Assembly (NCBI RefSeq): GCF_946479415.1
Contig: NZ_CAMLFY010000193.1
Coordinates: 1 to 5,659 of the forward strand
DNA length: 5,659 bases
Origin: an uncultured Shinella sp.
Lineage (GTDB): Bacteria > Pseudomonadota > Alphaproteobacteria > Rhizobiales > Rhizobiaceae
Direction of reading: 5' to 3'
Under the pieces are notes generated by a model, which worked only from the letters and a program-made list of their open reading frames with translations, searched no databases and had not been told where the DNA came from. The number at the start of each line of letters is the position of its first letter. The stretch's first letter is position 1. The position numbers and the translations under genes are program-made. Positions 1 through 5,659 of this stretch are shown piece by piece.

Positions 1-714
1 GGCACGCTGCGCTGCGCCGTCGTTCTCGACTTCCCGCCGATGGGCTCGCGCGACGAAGCCAACAACCCGATCGGCTTCGACGTCGACTATTGCAACGATC
101 TGGCCAAGGCGCTCGGCGTCACCGCCGAGATCGTCGAAACGCCCTTCCCGGAACGTATCCCGGCCCTGATGTCCGGCCGCGTCGATGTCGGCGTCGCCTC
201 GACCTCCGACACGCTGGAACGCGCCAAGACCGTCGGCATGACGATCCCCTACTTCGCCTTCCAGATGGCCGTCACGGCCAATGACAAGTCGGGCGTCAAG
301 TCCTTCGAAGACATGAAGGGCAAGGTCGTCGGCGCCACCGCCGGCACGTTCGAAGCCATCGCGCTCGAAAAGTCGGTCAAGGAATGGGGTGCCGGCGAAT
401 TCCGTCCGTACCAGACCCAGGCCGACGTCTTCCTCGCGCTGAGCCAGGGCCAGATCGACGCTACCGTTTCCACCTCGACGGTTGCACAGTCCAACGTCAA
501 GGGCGGCAAGTTCGCCGGCATCTCGGTCGTCGGCAACGCGCCCTACGACATCGACTATGTCGCACTCTTCACCAACCGCGAAGAATACGGCCTGATCAAC
601 TACCTGAACCTGTTCATCAACCAGCAGGTTCGCACCGGCCGTTACAACGAGCTCTACGAAAAGTGGGTCGGCGGCGAAGTTCCGTCGCTTTCGGTCAACG
701 GCGTTTATCGCTAA
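1..714 (+). CDS. Periplasmic amino-acid-binding protein of an ABC transporter (SBP_bac_3 family), 5'-truncated
   Basis: The reading frame is open from base 1 (first codon GGC) to the TAA at 712-714, giving 237 visible residues. The true start and the expected signal peptide lie left of the window. Visible residues 1-10 are the first beta strand of lobe 1. GFDVDYCNDLAKAL at 25-38 closely fits the family-3 binding-protein signature. TLERAK at 71-76 is the usual T-x-x-R segment, and R74 is the expected ligand-carboxylate-binding arginine. SFEDMKGKVVGATAGT at 101-116 begins lobe 2, and the end (RYNELYEKW, 214-222) is typical of the family. The protein should capture a polar amino or imino acid in the periplasm and deliver it to the permease pair encoded next. 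By context it would be a HypM-like hydroxyproline/proline binder, which is an inference. At the position where HisJ and GlnH carry an ammonium-binding Asp, I see Thr158 in a Ser/Thr-rich run. The family call is firm; the ligand is not. Confidence 0.93.
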   Translation, partial: GTLRCAVVLDFPPMGSRDEANNPIGFDVDYCNDLAKALGVTAEIVETPFPERIPALMSGRVDVGVASTSDTLERAKTVGMTIPYFAFQMAVTANDKSGVKSFEDMKGKVVGATAGTFEAIALEKSVKEWGAGEFRPYQTQADVFLALSQGQIDATVSTSTVAQSNVKGGKFAGISVVGNAPYDIDYVALFTNREEYGLINYLNLFINQQVRTGRYNELYEKWVGGEVPSLSVNGVYR

Positions 715-729
715 TCTGCCGTTTTAAAG

Positions 730-756
730 GCGGCGCGGAAGCCTCTTCCGCGCCGC
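730..756 (+). promoter_or_regulatory. Intercistronic hairpin between binding protein and permease genes
   Basis: Bases 730-741 (GCGGCGCGGAAG) and 745-756 (CTTCCGCGCCGC) are perfect reverse complements around a 3-base loop (CCT). This makes a 12-bp, very G+C-rich stem 15 bases after the stop codon of the binding-protein gene. The bases that follow (TCATCGTTTCC) are not a real T-tract, so it is not a canonical intrinsic terminator. In many binding-protein operons a stem-loop at this place protects the upstream mRNA from 3' exonucleases or ends part of the transcripts, so that binding protein outnumbers permease. That role is inferred here. The inverted repeat itself is read directly. Confidence 0.7.
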
Positions 757-767
757 TCATCGTTTCC

Positions 768-773
768 GAAGGG
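768..773 (+). promoter_or_regulatory. Ribosome binding site of the first permease gene
   Basis: GAAGGG lies 10 bases before the ATG at 784 and 11 bases after the hairpin. It is a fair Shine-Dalgarno match and supports this ATG as the start. Since it is separated from the upstream stop codon by 53 bases and the stem-loop, the permease is probably initiated independently of binding-protein translation. Confidence 0.55.
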
Positions 774-783
774 TGAGACGGCA

Positions 784-1449
784 ATGTTCAGTTACAATTT
801 CCATTGGAATCAGGCGTTCAAGGCCCTGCCGCAGATGCTGGACGGCGCGCTCGTCACGCTCCAGATCGCCCTGCTGTCCATGGCCATCGGCCTTGCCGTC
901 GCGCTCGCGCTGACGCTTTTCCGGCTGTCCGGCAACCGCATCCTCAACGGCTTCGCCACCGTTTGGGTCGAGATCGCGCGCAACACGCCGGCGCTCTTCC
1001 AGATCTACATGGCGCATTTCGGCCTCGGCAGCTTCGGCATCCATCTCAGCCCCTATACGGCGCTGCTGGTCGGCATCGCCTTCAACAATGCCGGCTATCT
1101 CGCGGAAAATTTCCGCGGCGCGCTGAAAGCTATCCCCGAGACGCAGACCCGCGCCGGCCGCTCGCTCGGCATGACGCCGCTTCAGGCCTTCCACTACATC
1201 GTCATGCCGCAGATGCTGCGCATCGCCTTCCTGCCGGCCACCAACCAGATGGTCTGGGCGATCCTGATGACCTCGCTCGGCGTCACCGTCGGCATGAACA
1301 CCGACCTCGCCGGCGTCACCCAGGCGCTGAATGCGGTGTCCTTCCGGACCTTCGAATTCTTCGCGCTCGCAGCCGTCATCTACTACGTGATCGCCAAGGT
1401 CGTGACGCTGGCTGCGCGCCTCGCCGCCACGCGCATGTTCCGTTACTGA
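784..1449 (+). CDS. Polar amino acid ABC transporter permease, first subunit (HisM/GlnP type)
   Basis: This 221-residue inner-membrane subunit has the usual length for the polar-amino-acid family. Hydrophobic segments lie at about residues 21-46, 58-82, 89-107, 144-170 and 190-213, consistent with the five-helix topology. RNTPALFQIYM at 66-76 is the family's R-x-TP motif near helix 2. The cytoplasmic EAA loop, which docks on the ATPase, spans about 104-143: ENFRGALKAIP at 108-118, then TRAGRSLG at 122-129 in place of the commoner EAARALG, ending in VMPQ at 140-143. It should pair with the second permease, encoded 12 bases downstream, to form a heterodimeric channel fed by the upstream binding protein. 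By position it would match HypN of the rhizobial hydroxyproline transporter, but sequence alone does not show the substrate. Start choice rests on the GAAGGG site upstream and a normal N-terminus. Confidence 0.95.
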   Translation: MFSYNFHWNQAFKALPQMLDGALVTLQIALLSMAIGLAVALALTLFRLSGNRILNGFATVWVEIARNTPALFQIYMAHFGLGSFGIHLSPYTALLVGIAFNNAGYLAENFRGALKAIPETQTRAGRSLGMTPLQAFHYIVMPQMLRIAFLPATNQMVWAILMTSLGVTVGMNTDLAGVTQALNAVSFRTFEFFALAAVIYYVIAKVVTLAARLAATRMFRY

Positions 1450-1450
1450 G

Positions 1451-1456
1451 AGAGGT
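1451..1456 (+). promoter_or_regulatory. Ribosome binding site of the second permease gene
   Basis: AGAGGT sits 5 bases before the ATG at 1462, directly after the stop codon of the first permease at 1447-1449. It fixes the start of the second permease and indicates close, probably coupled, translation of the two subunits. Confidence 0.7.
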
Positions 1457-1461
1457 AAACC

Positions 1462-2112
1462 ATGTTCGATACCGCTCTCACACTTGCCGATCTCGGCTTC
1501 CTCGCGCAAGGCGCCGTCATGACGCTGGCGGTCACGGCCGTCTCCGTGCTGGCCGGCACCGTTCTCGGCGTCGTCTTCGGCGTACTGCGCAACCAGCTCG
1601 GCACCTATTGGTCGCTGCCGATCACCTTCCTGCTCGACATCTTCCGCTCCGTGCCGCTGCTCATCCAGCTCGTGCTCGGCAATGCGTTGCAGTCGATCAT
1701 GAAGCTCGGCTGGGCGCCGTTCACCACCTCCTGCGTGGTGCTGTCGCTCTATACGGCGGCCTATTGCACCGAGATCGTGCGCGGTGGCATCTCCGCCGTG
1801 CCGACCACGACGCGCCGCGCGGCCCGCTCGCTTGGCATGACCTGGTGGCAGGACATGCGCTACATCGTGGCGCCGCTTGCCACCCGCGTCTCGCTGCCCG
1901 CCTGGATCGGGCTGACGCTCGGCGTCATGAAGGATTCGGCGCTGGTGCTCTGGCTCGGCCTCATCGAGCTCCTGCGCGCCTCGCAGATCCTCGTCACGCG
2001 CCTGCAGGAACCGCTGTTCATCCTGCTGATCTGCGGCGCCATCTACTTCATCATCAGCTTCCCCATAGCCCGGCTTGGCGGCTATCTCGAAAAACGGTGG
2101 TCCAATGATTGA
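1462..2112 (+). CDS. Polar amino acid ABC transporter permease, second subunit (HisQ/GlnP type)
   Basis: This 216-residue integral membrane protein is the partner of the preceding permease. Hydrophobic stretches lie at about residues 15-42, 52-79, 86-103, 145-168 and 184-206. FRSVPLLIQL at 61-70 is a variant of the family R-G-T-P-LL motif, with Ser-Val for Gly-Thr. The EAA loop is well kept: AYCTEIVRGGISAVP at 100-114, RRAARSLGMTWWQ at 118-130, and IVAPLA at 135-140. KDSALVLWLGLIELL at 157-171 is the typical segment after the loop. It would form half of the membrane channel, HypP-like by position. The last 8 bases overlap the start of the ATPase gene, which implies translational coupling and matched subunit amounts. 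No truncation or odd composition is seen. Confidence 0.95.
   Translation: MFDTALTLADLGFLAQGAVMTLAVTAVSVLAGTVLGVVFGVLRNQLGTYWSLPITFLLDIFRSVPLLIQLVLGNALQSIMKLGWAPFTTSCVVLSLYTAAYCTEIVRGGISAVPTTTRRAARSLGMTWWQDMRYIVAPLATRVSLPAWIGLTLGVMKDSALVLWLGLIELLRASQILVTRLQEPLFILLICGAIYFIISFPIARLGGYLEKRWSND
2096..2100 (+). promoter_or_regulatory. Ribosome binding site deciding the ATPase start
   Basis: GGTGG lies 4 bases before the ATG at 2105, inside the end of the second permease gene. An in-frame ATG at 2075 would add ten residues (MAAISKNGGP) unlike the family. The start at 2105 gives MIEIENVRKSFG, the standard N-terminus of amino-acid ABC ATPases, so 2105 is preferred. The match is short and closely spaced, so coupling to the upstream gene probably helps. 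Confidence 0.5.
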
Positions 2113-2827
2113 GATCGAAAACGTCCGCAAGTCCTTCGGCCAGCTCGAAGTTCTCAAGGGGATCAACCTCACCGTCCAGAAGGGCGAAGTGCTGACCATC
2201 ATCGGCGGCTCGGGCTCGGGCAAGTCGACGCTGCTCACCTGCATCAACGGCCTGGAGACCATCGATGCCGGCCGCATCGTCGTCGACGGCACCGATGTCC
2301 ATGCCAAGGGCACGGACCTCAACAAGCTGCGCCGCAAGCTCGGCATCGTGTTCCAGCAGTTCAACGCCTTCCCGCATCTGACCGTGCTGGAAAACGTCAT
2401 GCTGGCGCCGGTCAAGGTGCTCGGCCAGTCCAAGGCCGAAGCCGAGGCGATGGCCGTCAAGCAGCTGACCCATGTCGGTCTCGGCGACAAGCTGAAGGTC
2501 TATCCGAGCCGCATGTCGGGCGGCCAGCAGCAGCGCATGGCGATTGCCCGCGCGCTTGCCATGTCGCCGGCCTATATGCTGTTCGACGAGGTGACCTCGG
2601 CGCTCGATCCGCAGCTCGTCGGCGAAGTGCTCGACACACTGCGCATGCTGGCCTCCGAAGGTATGACGATGATCTGCGTGACGCACGAAATGAAGTTCGC
2701 CCGCGAAGTCTCCGACCGCGTCGCCTTCTTCCATAAGGGCGTCATGGCCGAGATCGCGCCGCCGGAAGAGCTGTTCGGCGCGCCGAAGGATCCGGAACTG
2801 AAGACCTTCCTCGCCGCAACGCATTGA
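2105..2827 (+). CDS. Polar amino acid ABC transporter ATP-binding protein (HisP/GlnQ type)
   Basis: This 240-residue cytoplasmic ATPase powers the transporter encoded just upstream. All nucleotide-binding motifs are intact: Walker A GGSGSGKS at 34-41 (K40); Q-loop Gln84 in VFQQFNAFPH; ABC signature SGGQQQR at 138-144, preceded by Met137 where Leu is usual; Walker B MLFDE at 158-162 with catalytic Glu162; D-loop SALD at 165-168; and switch His194 in CVTHEM. DEVTSALDP, with Val rather than Pro after the Glu, is common in this subfamily. Length and the FAREVSDRVAFF segment (198-209) are typical of amino-acid importers. It overlaps the second permease by 8 bases and is followed after 4 bases by the FAD dehydrogenase, so transport and catabolism appear co-transcribed. 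It is HypQ-like by position. Two functional copies should act per transporter. Confidence 0.97.
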   Translation: MIEIENVRKSFGQLEVLKGINLTVQKGEVLTIIGGSGSGKSTLLTCINGLETIDAGRIVVDGTDVHAKGTDLNKLRRKLGIVFQQFNAFPHLTVLENVMLAPVKVLGQSKAEAEAMAVKQLTHVGLGDKLKVYPSRMSGGQQQRMAIARALAMSPAYMLFDEVTSALDPQLVGEVLDTLRMLASEGMTMICVTHEMKFAREVSDRVAFFHKGVMAEIAPPEELFGAPKDPELKTFLAATH

Positions 2828-2831
2828 GACC

Positions 2832-4085
2832 ATGATGAACACAGACATCCAGCCCGGCGTCGTCATCATCGGCGCCGGTGTCGTCGGCCTTTCGGCGGCC
2901 ATCGCCGCACAGGCGCGCGGCCTCACCGTCACCGTTCTGGAACGCGACGCCCCGGCGGCCGGCGCTTCCGCCGGCAATGCCGGCGCCTTCGCCTTCACCG
3001 ACATCCTGCCGCTCGCCTCGCCCGGCATCCTGAAGAAGGCGCCGAAATGGCTGCTCGATCCCCTCGGCCCGCTCAGCGTGCCGCCGTCCTATGCCGTCAA
3101 GATCGCACCGTGGATGTTCCGCTTCTGGCGCGCCTGTTCGGCCAGCCGCGTCGCCCATTCCACGGCGGCGCAGACCGCGCTGATGGATCTTTCCAGGGCC
3201 GAGCTGGAACCATTCCTCGCCCAGACCGGCACCGCCGACATGCTGCGCAAGGAAGGCAACCTGCAGGTCTATGAAAGCCAGGCCGAGCTCAACGCCTCGC
3301 TGCCCGGCTGGAAGGCCCGCGAACAGCACGGCGTCGAGTTCCACCACCTCGATGCCAATGCCATGGCGGCGATCCAGCCCGGCCTTGCGCCGCGCTTCAC
3401 GCATGGCACGTTTACGCCCGGCTGGTATTCCATCGCCGATCCAAAACTCTACACGCTGGCGCTCGCCGATCATTTTCGCGCCCAGGGCGGCGTAATCGAG
3501 CGGGCCGACGTCTCCGGCCTGCATCCGGTTGAGAGCGGCATCGAGATCCGCACGACGGACGGCCGCACGCTGCGGGCGCAAAAGGTCGTGCTGTCGGCTG
3601 GCGCCTTTTCGCATCAGGTCGCCCGCTCGCTTGGCGAAACCATCCCGCTCGAAACCGAGCGCGGCTATAACACGACATTGCCCATCGACGCCTTCGACCT
3701 GCGCACGCAGGTAACCTTTGGCGGCCACGGCTTCGTCGTTACCCGGCTTTCGACCGGCATCCGCGTTGGCGGCGCGGTGGAGCTTGGCGGACTGAAGCTA
3801 CCGCCGAACTTCCAGAGATCGCAAGCCATGCTGGAAAAGGCGCGCGCCTTCCTGCCGGGCCTCAAGCCCCAGGGCGGCATGCAGTGGATGGGTTTTCGCC
3901 CGTCGCTGCCCGACAGCCTGCCGGCGATCGGTCGCGCCCGCGCCACGCCTGATGTCATCTATGCCTTCGGCCACGGCCATCTCGGCCTCACGCAATCCGC
4001 CGGCACCGCCCGTCTCGTCGCCGATCTTCTGACCGACCGGCCGACGACCATCGACATCGCATCCTTCTCGCCGCAACGTTTCTAG
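2832..4085 (+). CDS. FAD-dependent D-amino-acid dehydrogenase (DadA/DAO superfamily), probably HypO-like D-hydroxyproline dehydrogenase
   Basis: This 417-residue flavoprotein has no signal peptide or clear membrane segment. The N-terminal Rossmann motif is GAGVVG at 14-19, with Glu37 (VLERD) as the expected ribose-binding acid. SAGNAG at 46-51 matches the S-x-x-NAG segment of DadA-type enzymes. VVLSAGAFS at 252-260 is the second FAD-contact strand, RGYN at 277-280 follows, and the C-terminal FAD segment runs from [14 protein letters not shown] (354-367) to [10 protein letters not shown] (380-389). DadA enzymes oxidise D-amino acids to imino acids and pass electrons to the respiratory chain. 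In S. meliloti, HypO does this for cis-4-hydroxy-D-proline and D-proline. That substrate is inferred here from the neighbouring transporter and AcnX genes. Two adjacent ATGs (2832 and 2835) are possible starts; the upstream TTGAG is weak, so translation probably depends on coupling to the ATPase stop 4 bases earlier. Alternatives are glycine/sarcosine-type or other D-amino-acid oxidases. Confidence 0.88.
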   Translation: MMNTDIQPGVVIIGAGVVGLSAAIAAQARGLTVTVLERDAPAAGASAGNAGAFAFTDILPLASPGILKKAPKWLLDPLGPLSVPPSYAVKIAPWMFRFWRACSASRVAHSTAAQTALMDLSRAELEPFLAQTGTADMLRKEGNLQVYESQAELNASLPGWKAREQHGVEFHHLDANAMAAIQPGLAPRFTHGTFTPGWYSIADPKLYTLALADHFRAQGGVIERADVSGLHPVESGIEIRTTDGRTLRAQKVVLSAGAFSHQVARSLGETIPLETERGYNTTLPIDAFDLRTQVTFGGHGFVVTRLSTGIRVGGAVELGGLKLPPNFQRSQAMLEKARAFLPGLKPQGGMQWMGFRPSLPDSLPAIGRARATPDVIYAFGHGHLGLTQSAGTARLVADLLTDRPTTIDIASFSPQRF

Positions 4086-4088
4086 GAG
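4084..4088 (+). promoter_or_regulatory. Ribosome binding site of the AcnX gene, overlapping the previous stop codon
   Basis: AGGAG, the best Shine-Dalgarno match in the window, begins inside the TAG stop (4083-4085) of the dehydrogenase gene and ends 7 bases before the ATG at 4096. It fixes that ATG as the start and suggests that ribosomes ending the dehydrogenase can reinitiate on AcnX. Confidence 0.75.
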
Positions 4089-4095
4089 CTATTCT

Positions 4096-5659
4096 ATGAC
4101 AGCGCTCTCCGCCCGCAGCATTCTTGCCGGAACAGCCTCCGGTCCGATCATCGCCGCGGGCGAGGCGCTGAGTTTCTGGGGCGGTGTCGATCCGGCGACG
4201 GGCCGCGTCATCGACGTGCACCATCCGCTGCATGGCGTGACGATCACCGGCGGCATTCTGATGATGCCATCGAGCCGGGGCTCCTGCACCGGCTCCGGCG
4301 TGCTGCTCGACCTGGCATTGACCGGCCGCGCGCCGGCCGCCCTTGTTTTCAGAGAGGCGGAGGACGTGCTGACGCTCGGGGCGCTGATCGCCGCGGAAAT
4401 GTTCGGCAAATCGCTGCCGGTTTTGCGCCTCTCGCATGAGGCCTATGACGCGCTCTGTCGTGCCAGGACGGCGACGATCAGCGACACAGCGATTGAAGCC
4501 GACGGCCTCGTCATCCCCGTTTCCCCACCGGCCACATCCGCGCTCAATCTCACCGAGAACGACCGCGCCATGCTCGACGGCCGCGACGGTATCGCGGTGC
4601 AGCTGGCATTGCGCATCACCGCCGCCATGGCGGCCCAGCAGGGTGCCGAAAAGCTCATCGACGTGGTGCAAGGCCATATCGATGGCTGCATCTATGCCAG
4701 CCCCGCCAACCTGACCTTCGCGGAAAAGATGGCCGATATGGGCGCCAAAGTGTGCGTGCCGACCACCATGAACGCCATTTCCGTCGACCGCGCCAACTGG
4801 GAAAAGCAGGGTGTGCCGCACGATTTCGGCGACCCGGCCGCGCGCCTCGCCGACGCCTATGTGCGCATGGGCTGCCGTGCGACCTTCACCTGCTCACCCT
4901 ATCTGCTCGACAGCGCGCCGAAGACGGGCGAGGCCATCGCCTGGGCCGAATCCAATGCCGTGATCTTCGCCAACACGGTGCTCGGCGCCCGCACGGCCAA
5001 ACATCCCGACTTCCTCGACCTCTGCATCGCGCTCACCGGCCGTGCGCCGCTCTCAGGCGTCTATCTCGACGAACACCGCAAGGCCCAGCGCGTCATCGAC
5101 GTCGAGCTGCCCGAGAATATCGATGACGCCTTCTGGCCTATCGTCGGCTATCTCGCCGGTCGCGCGGCACCCGACCGTATTCCGCTGCTGCGCGGCCTTG
5201 CCGCTGCCAAGCCGACGCAGGACGACCTCAAGGCGCTCTGCGCCGCCTTCGGCACTACCTCGGCCGCCCCGATGCTGCATATCGAGGGCGTGACGCCGGA
5301 AGCCGATGGCATCGCCGCCGACGCTGCCGACCACACGAGGATCACGCGCGCCGACATGGTCGATGTCTGGACGATGTTCAACGACGGTCCAGAACAGGTC
5401 GAACTCGTCGCCATCGGCAGCCCGCATGCCTCGGCCTCCGAATGCCGGGCGCTGGCCGACGCCTTGGGTGACCGCAAGCGCCATCCCGACGTGACCGTCA
5501 TCGTCACGGCCGGCCGTGACATCATGGCGGAAACCGGCGATGTCCTGACGCGGCTCAGGGCGAGCGGCGTTCAGGTCCTGCCGGATCTCTGCTGGTGCTC
5601 GATCTCCGAACCGGTCTTCCCGACCAAGACACGGGCGCTCCTCACCAATTCCGGCAAAT
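4096..5659 (+). CDS. Aconitase X, fused swivel (DUF126) plus catalytic (DUF521) domains; likely cis-3-hydroxy-L-proline dehydratase, 3'-truncated
   Basis: The frame is open from the ATG at 4096 to the window edge: 521 complete codons and one extra base, with no stop seen. Bacterial fused AcnX proteins are, from memory, somewhat under 600 residues, so only a short tail should be missing. Residues 1 to about 135 form the AcnX swivel domain ([16 protein letters not shown] at 25-40, [15 protein letters not shown] at 59-73). The large AcnX domain starts near 149 ([14 protein letters not shown], 149-162), with GHIDGCIY at 193-200, TTMNAISVD at 223-231, TCSPYLL at 265-271, [18 protein letters not shown] at 283-300 and [10 protein letters not shown] at 497-506. 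Cys266, Cys499 and Cys501 are candidate iron-sulfur ligands; this is an inference. Characterised fused bacterial AcnX dehydrates cis-3-hydroxy-L-proline to pyrroline-2-carboxylate, while archaeal two-subunit AcnX acts on phosphomevalonate. The amino-acid transporter and dehydrogenase upstream favour the hydroxyproline role. The AGGAG at 4084-4088 decides the start. Confidence 0.92.
   Translation, partial: MTALSARSILAGTASGPIIAAGEALSFWGGVDPATGRVIDVHHPLHGVTITGGILMMPSSRGSCTGSGVLLDLALTGRAPAALVFREAEDVLTLGALIAAEMFGKSLPVLRLSHEAYDALCRARTATISDTAIEADGLVIPVSPPATSALNLTENDRAMLDGRDGIAVQLALRITAAMAAQQGAEKLIDVVQGHIDGCIYASPANLTFAEKMADMGAKVCVPTTMNAISVDRANWEKQGVPHDFGDPAARLADAYVRMGCRATFTCSPYLLDSAPKTGEAIAWAESNAVIFANTVLGARTAKHPDFLDLCIALTGRAPLSGVYLDEHRKAQRVIDVELPENIDDAFWPIVGYLAGRAAPDRIPLLRGLAAAKPTQDDLKALCAAFGTTSAAPMLHIEGVTPEADGIAADAADHTRITRADMVDVWTMFNDGPEQVELVAIGSPHASASECRALADALGDRKRHPDVTVIVTAGRDIMAETGDVLTRLRASGVQVLPDLCWCSISEPVFPTKTRALLTNSGK

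Noticed and set aside
730..765. Canonical intrinsic terminator ending the binding-protein transcript
   Set aside because: The stem is strong, but the following bases (TCATCGTTT) have no run of at least four T, so full termination is not supported. It is reported as a regulatory hairpin instead.
715..783. A separate promoter for the permease genes
   Set aside because: I see no convincing -35/-10 pair in this short gap; most of it is the hairpin and the ribosome binding site.
2075..2104. Upstream in-frame ATG for the ATPase gene
   Set aside because: It would add ten residues with no counterpart in the family and deepen the overlap with the permease. The ATG at 2105 gives the standard N-terminus.
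804..2108. A 434-codon + strand frame overlapping both permeases
   Set aside because: The translation is dominated by Arg, Pro, Ala and His with no motif. The permease frames at 784-1449 and 1462-2112 carry the EAA loops and hydrophobic helices.
757..2490. A 577-codon open frame on the minus strand crossing the permease and ATPase genes
   Set aside because: Its product is low-complexity, rich in Arg, Asp, Glu, Gly and His with no recognisable domain. It lies antisense to three genes with intact family motifs, as expected for long shadow frames in G+C-rich DNA.
2054..3728. Two long overlapping minus-strand frames opposite the ATPase and dehydrogenase genes
   Set aside because: Both have biased, domain-free translations and overlap each other as well as well-supported + strand genes. 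They reflect third-position G+C bias.
3988..4821. Minus-strand frame of 277 codons opposite the dehydrogenase end and AcnX start
   Set aside because: It has no recognisable domain and is antisense to AcnX motifs that are clear on the + strand.

Overview
The window looks like a piece of an alphaproteobacterial chromosome or megaplasmid, most likely from the Rhizobiales (Rhizobium/Agrobacterium/Sinorhizobium-like). The basis is high G+C by eye, strong use of GCC, CTC, GGC and CGC codons, and a gene order resembling rhizobial hydroxyproline (hyp) clusters. The lineage is an inference; no rRNA or marker gene is present.

All six real genes lie on the + strand and are tightly packed, so they look like one operon cut at both ends. 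In order they are: the C-terminal part of a periplasmic amino-acid-binding protein (1-714); two polar-amino-acid ABC permeases (784-1449 and 1462-2112); their ATPase (2105-2827); a DadA/HypO-like FAD amino-acid dehydrogenase (2832-4085); and a fused aconitase X (AcnX) protein that runs off the right edge (4096-5659). Gaps are 69, 12, -8, 4 and 10 bases. The only sizeable gap, between binding protein and first permease, holds a perfect 12-bp inverted repeat. There is no stretch over 300 bases without a gene.

The proposed joint role is uptake and breakdown of proline-type imino acids. The ABC system would import the compound, the FAD enzyme would oxidise a D-imino acid such as cis-4-hydroxy-D-proline or D-proline, and the AcnX enzyme would dehydrate cis-3-hydroxy-L-proline toward pyrroline-2-carboxylate. 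Single-gene family calls are strong. The hydroxyproline substrate is inferred from the pairing of the last two genes and from recalled resemblance to the Sinorhizobium meliloti hypMNPQ-hypO system. I see no RNA gene, mobile element, CRISPR array or tandem repeat, and nothing that demands a wholly new system. The most interesting points are the AcnX gene in this transporter context, a binding protein that seems to lack the usual ammonium-binding Asp, and the intercistronic hairpin.
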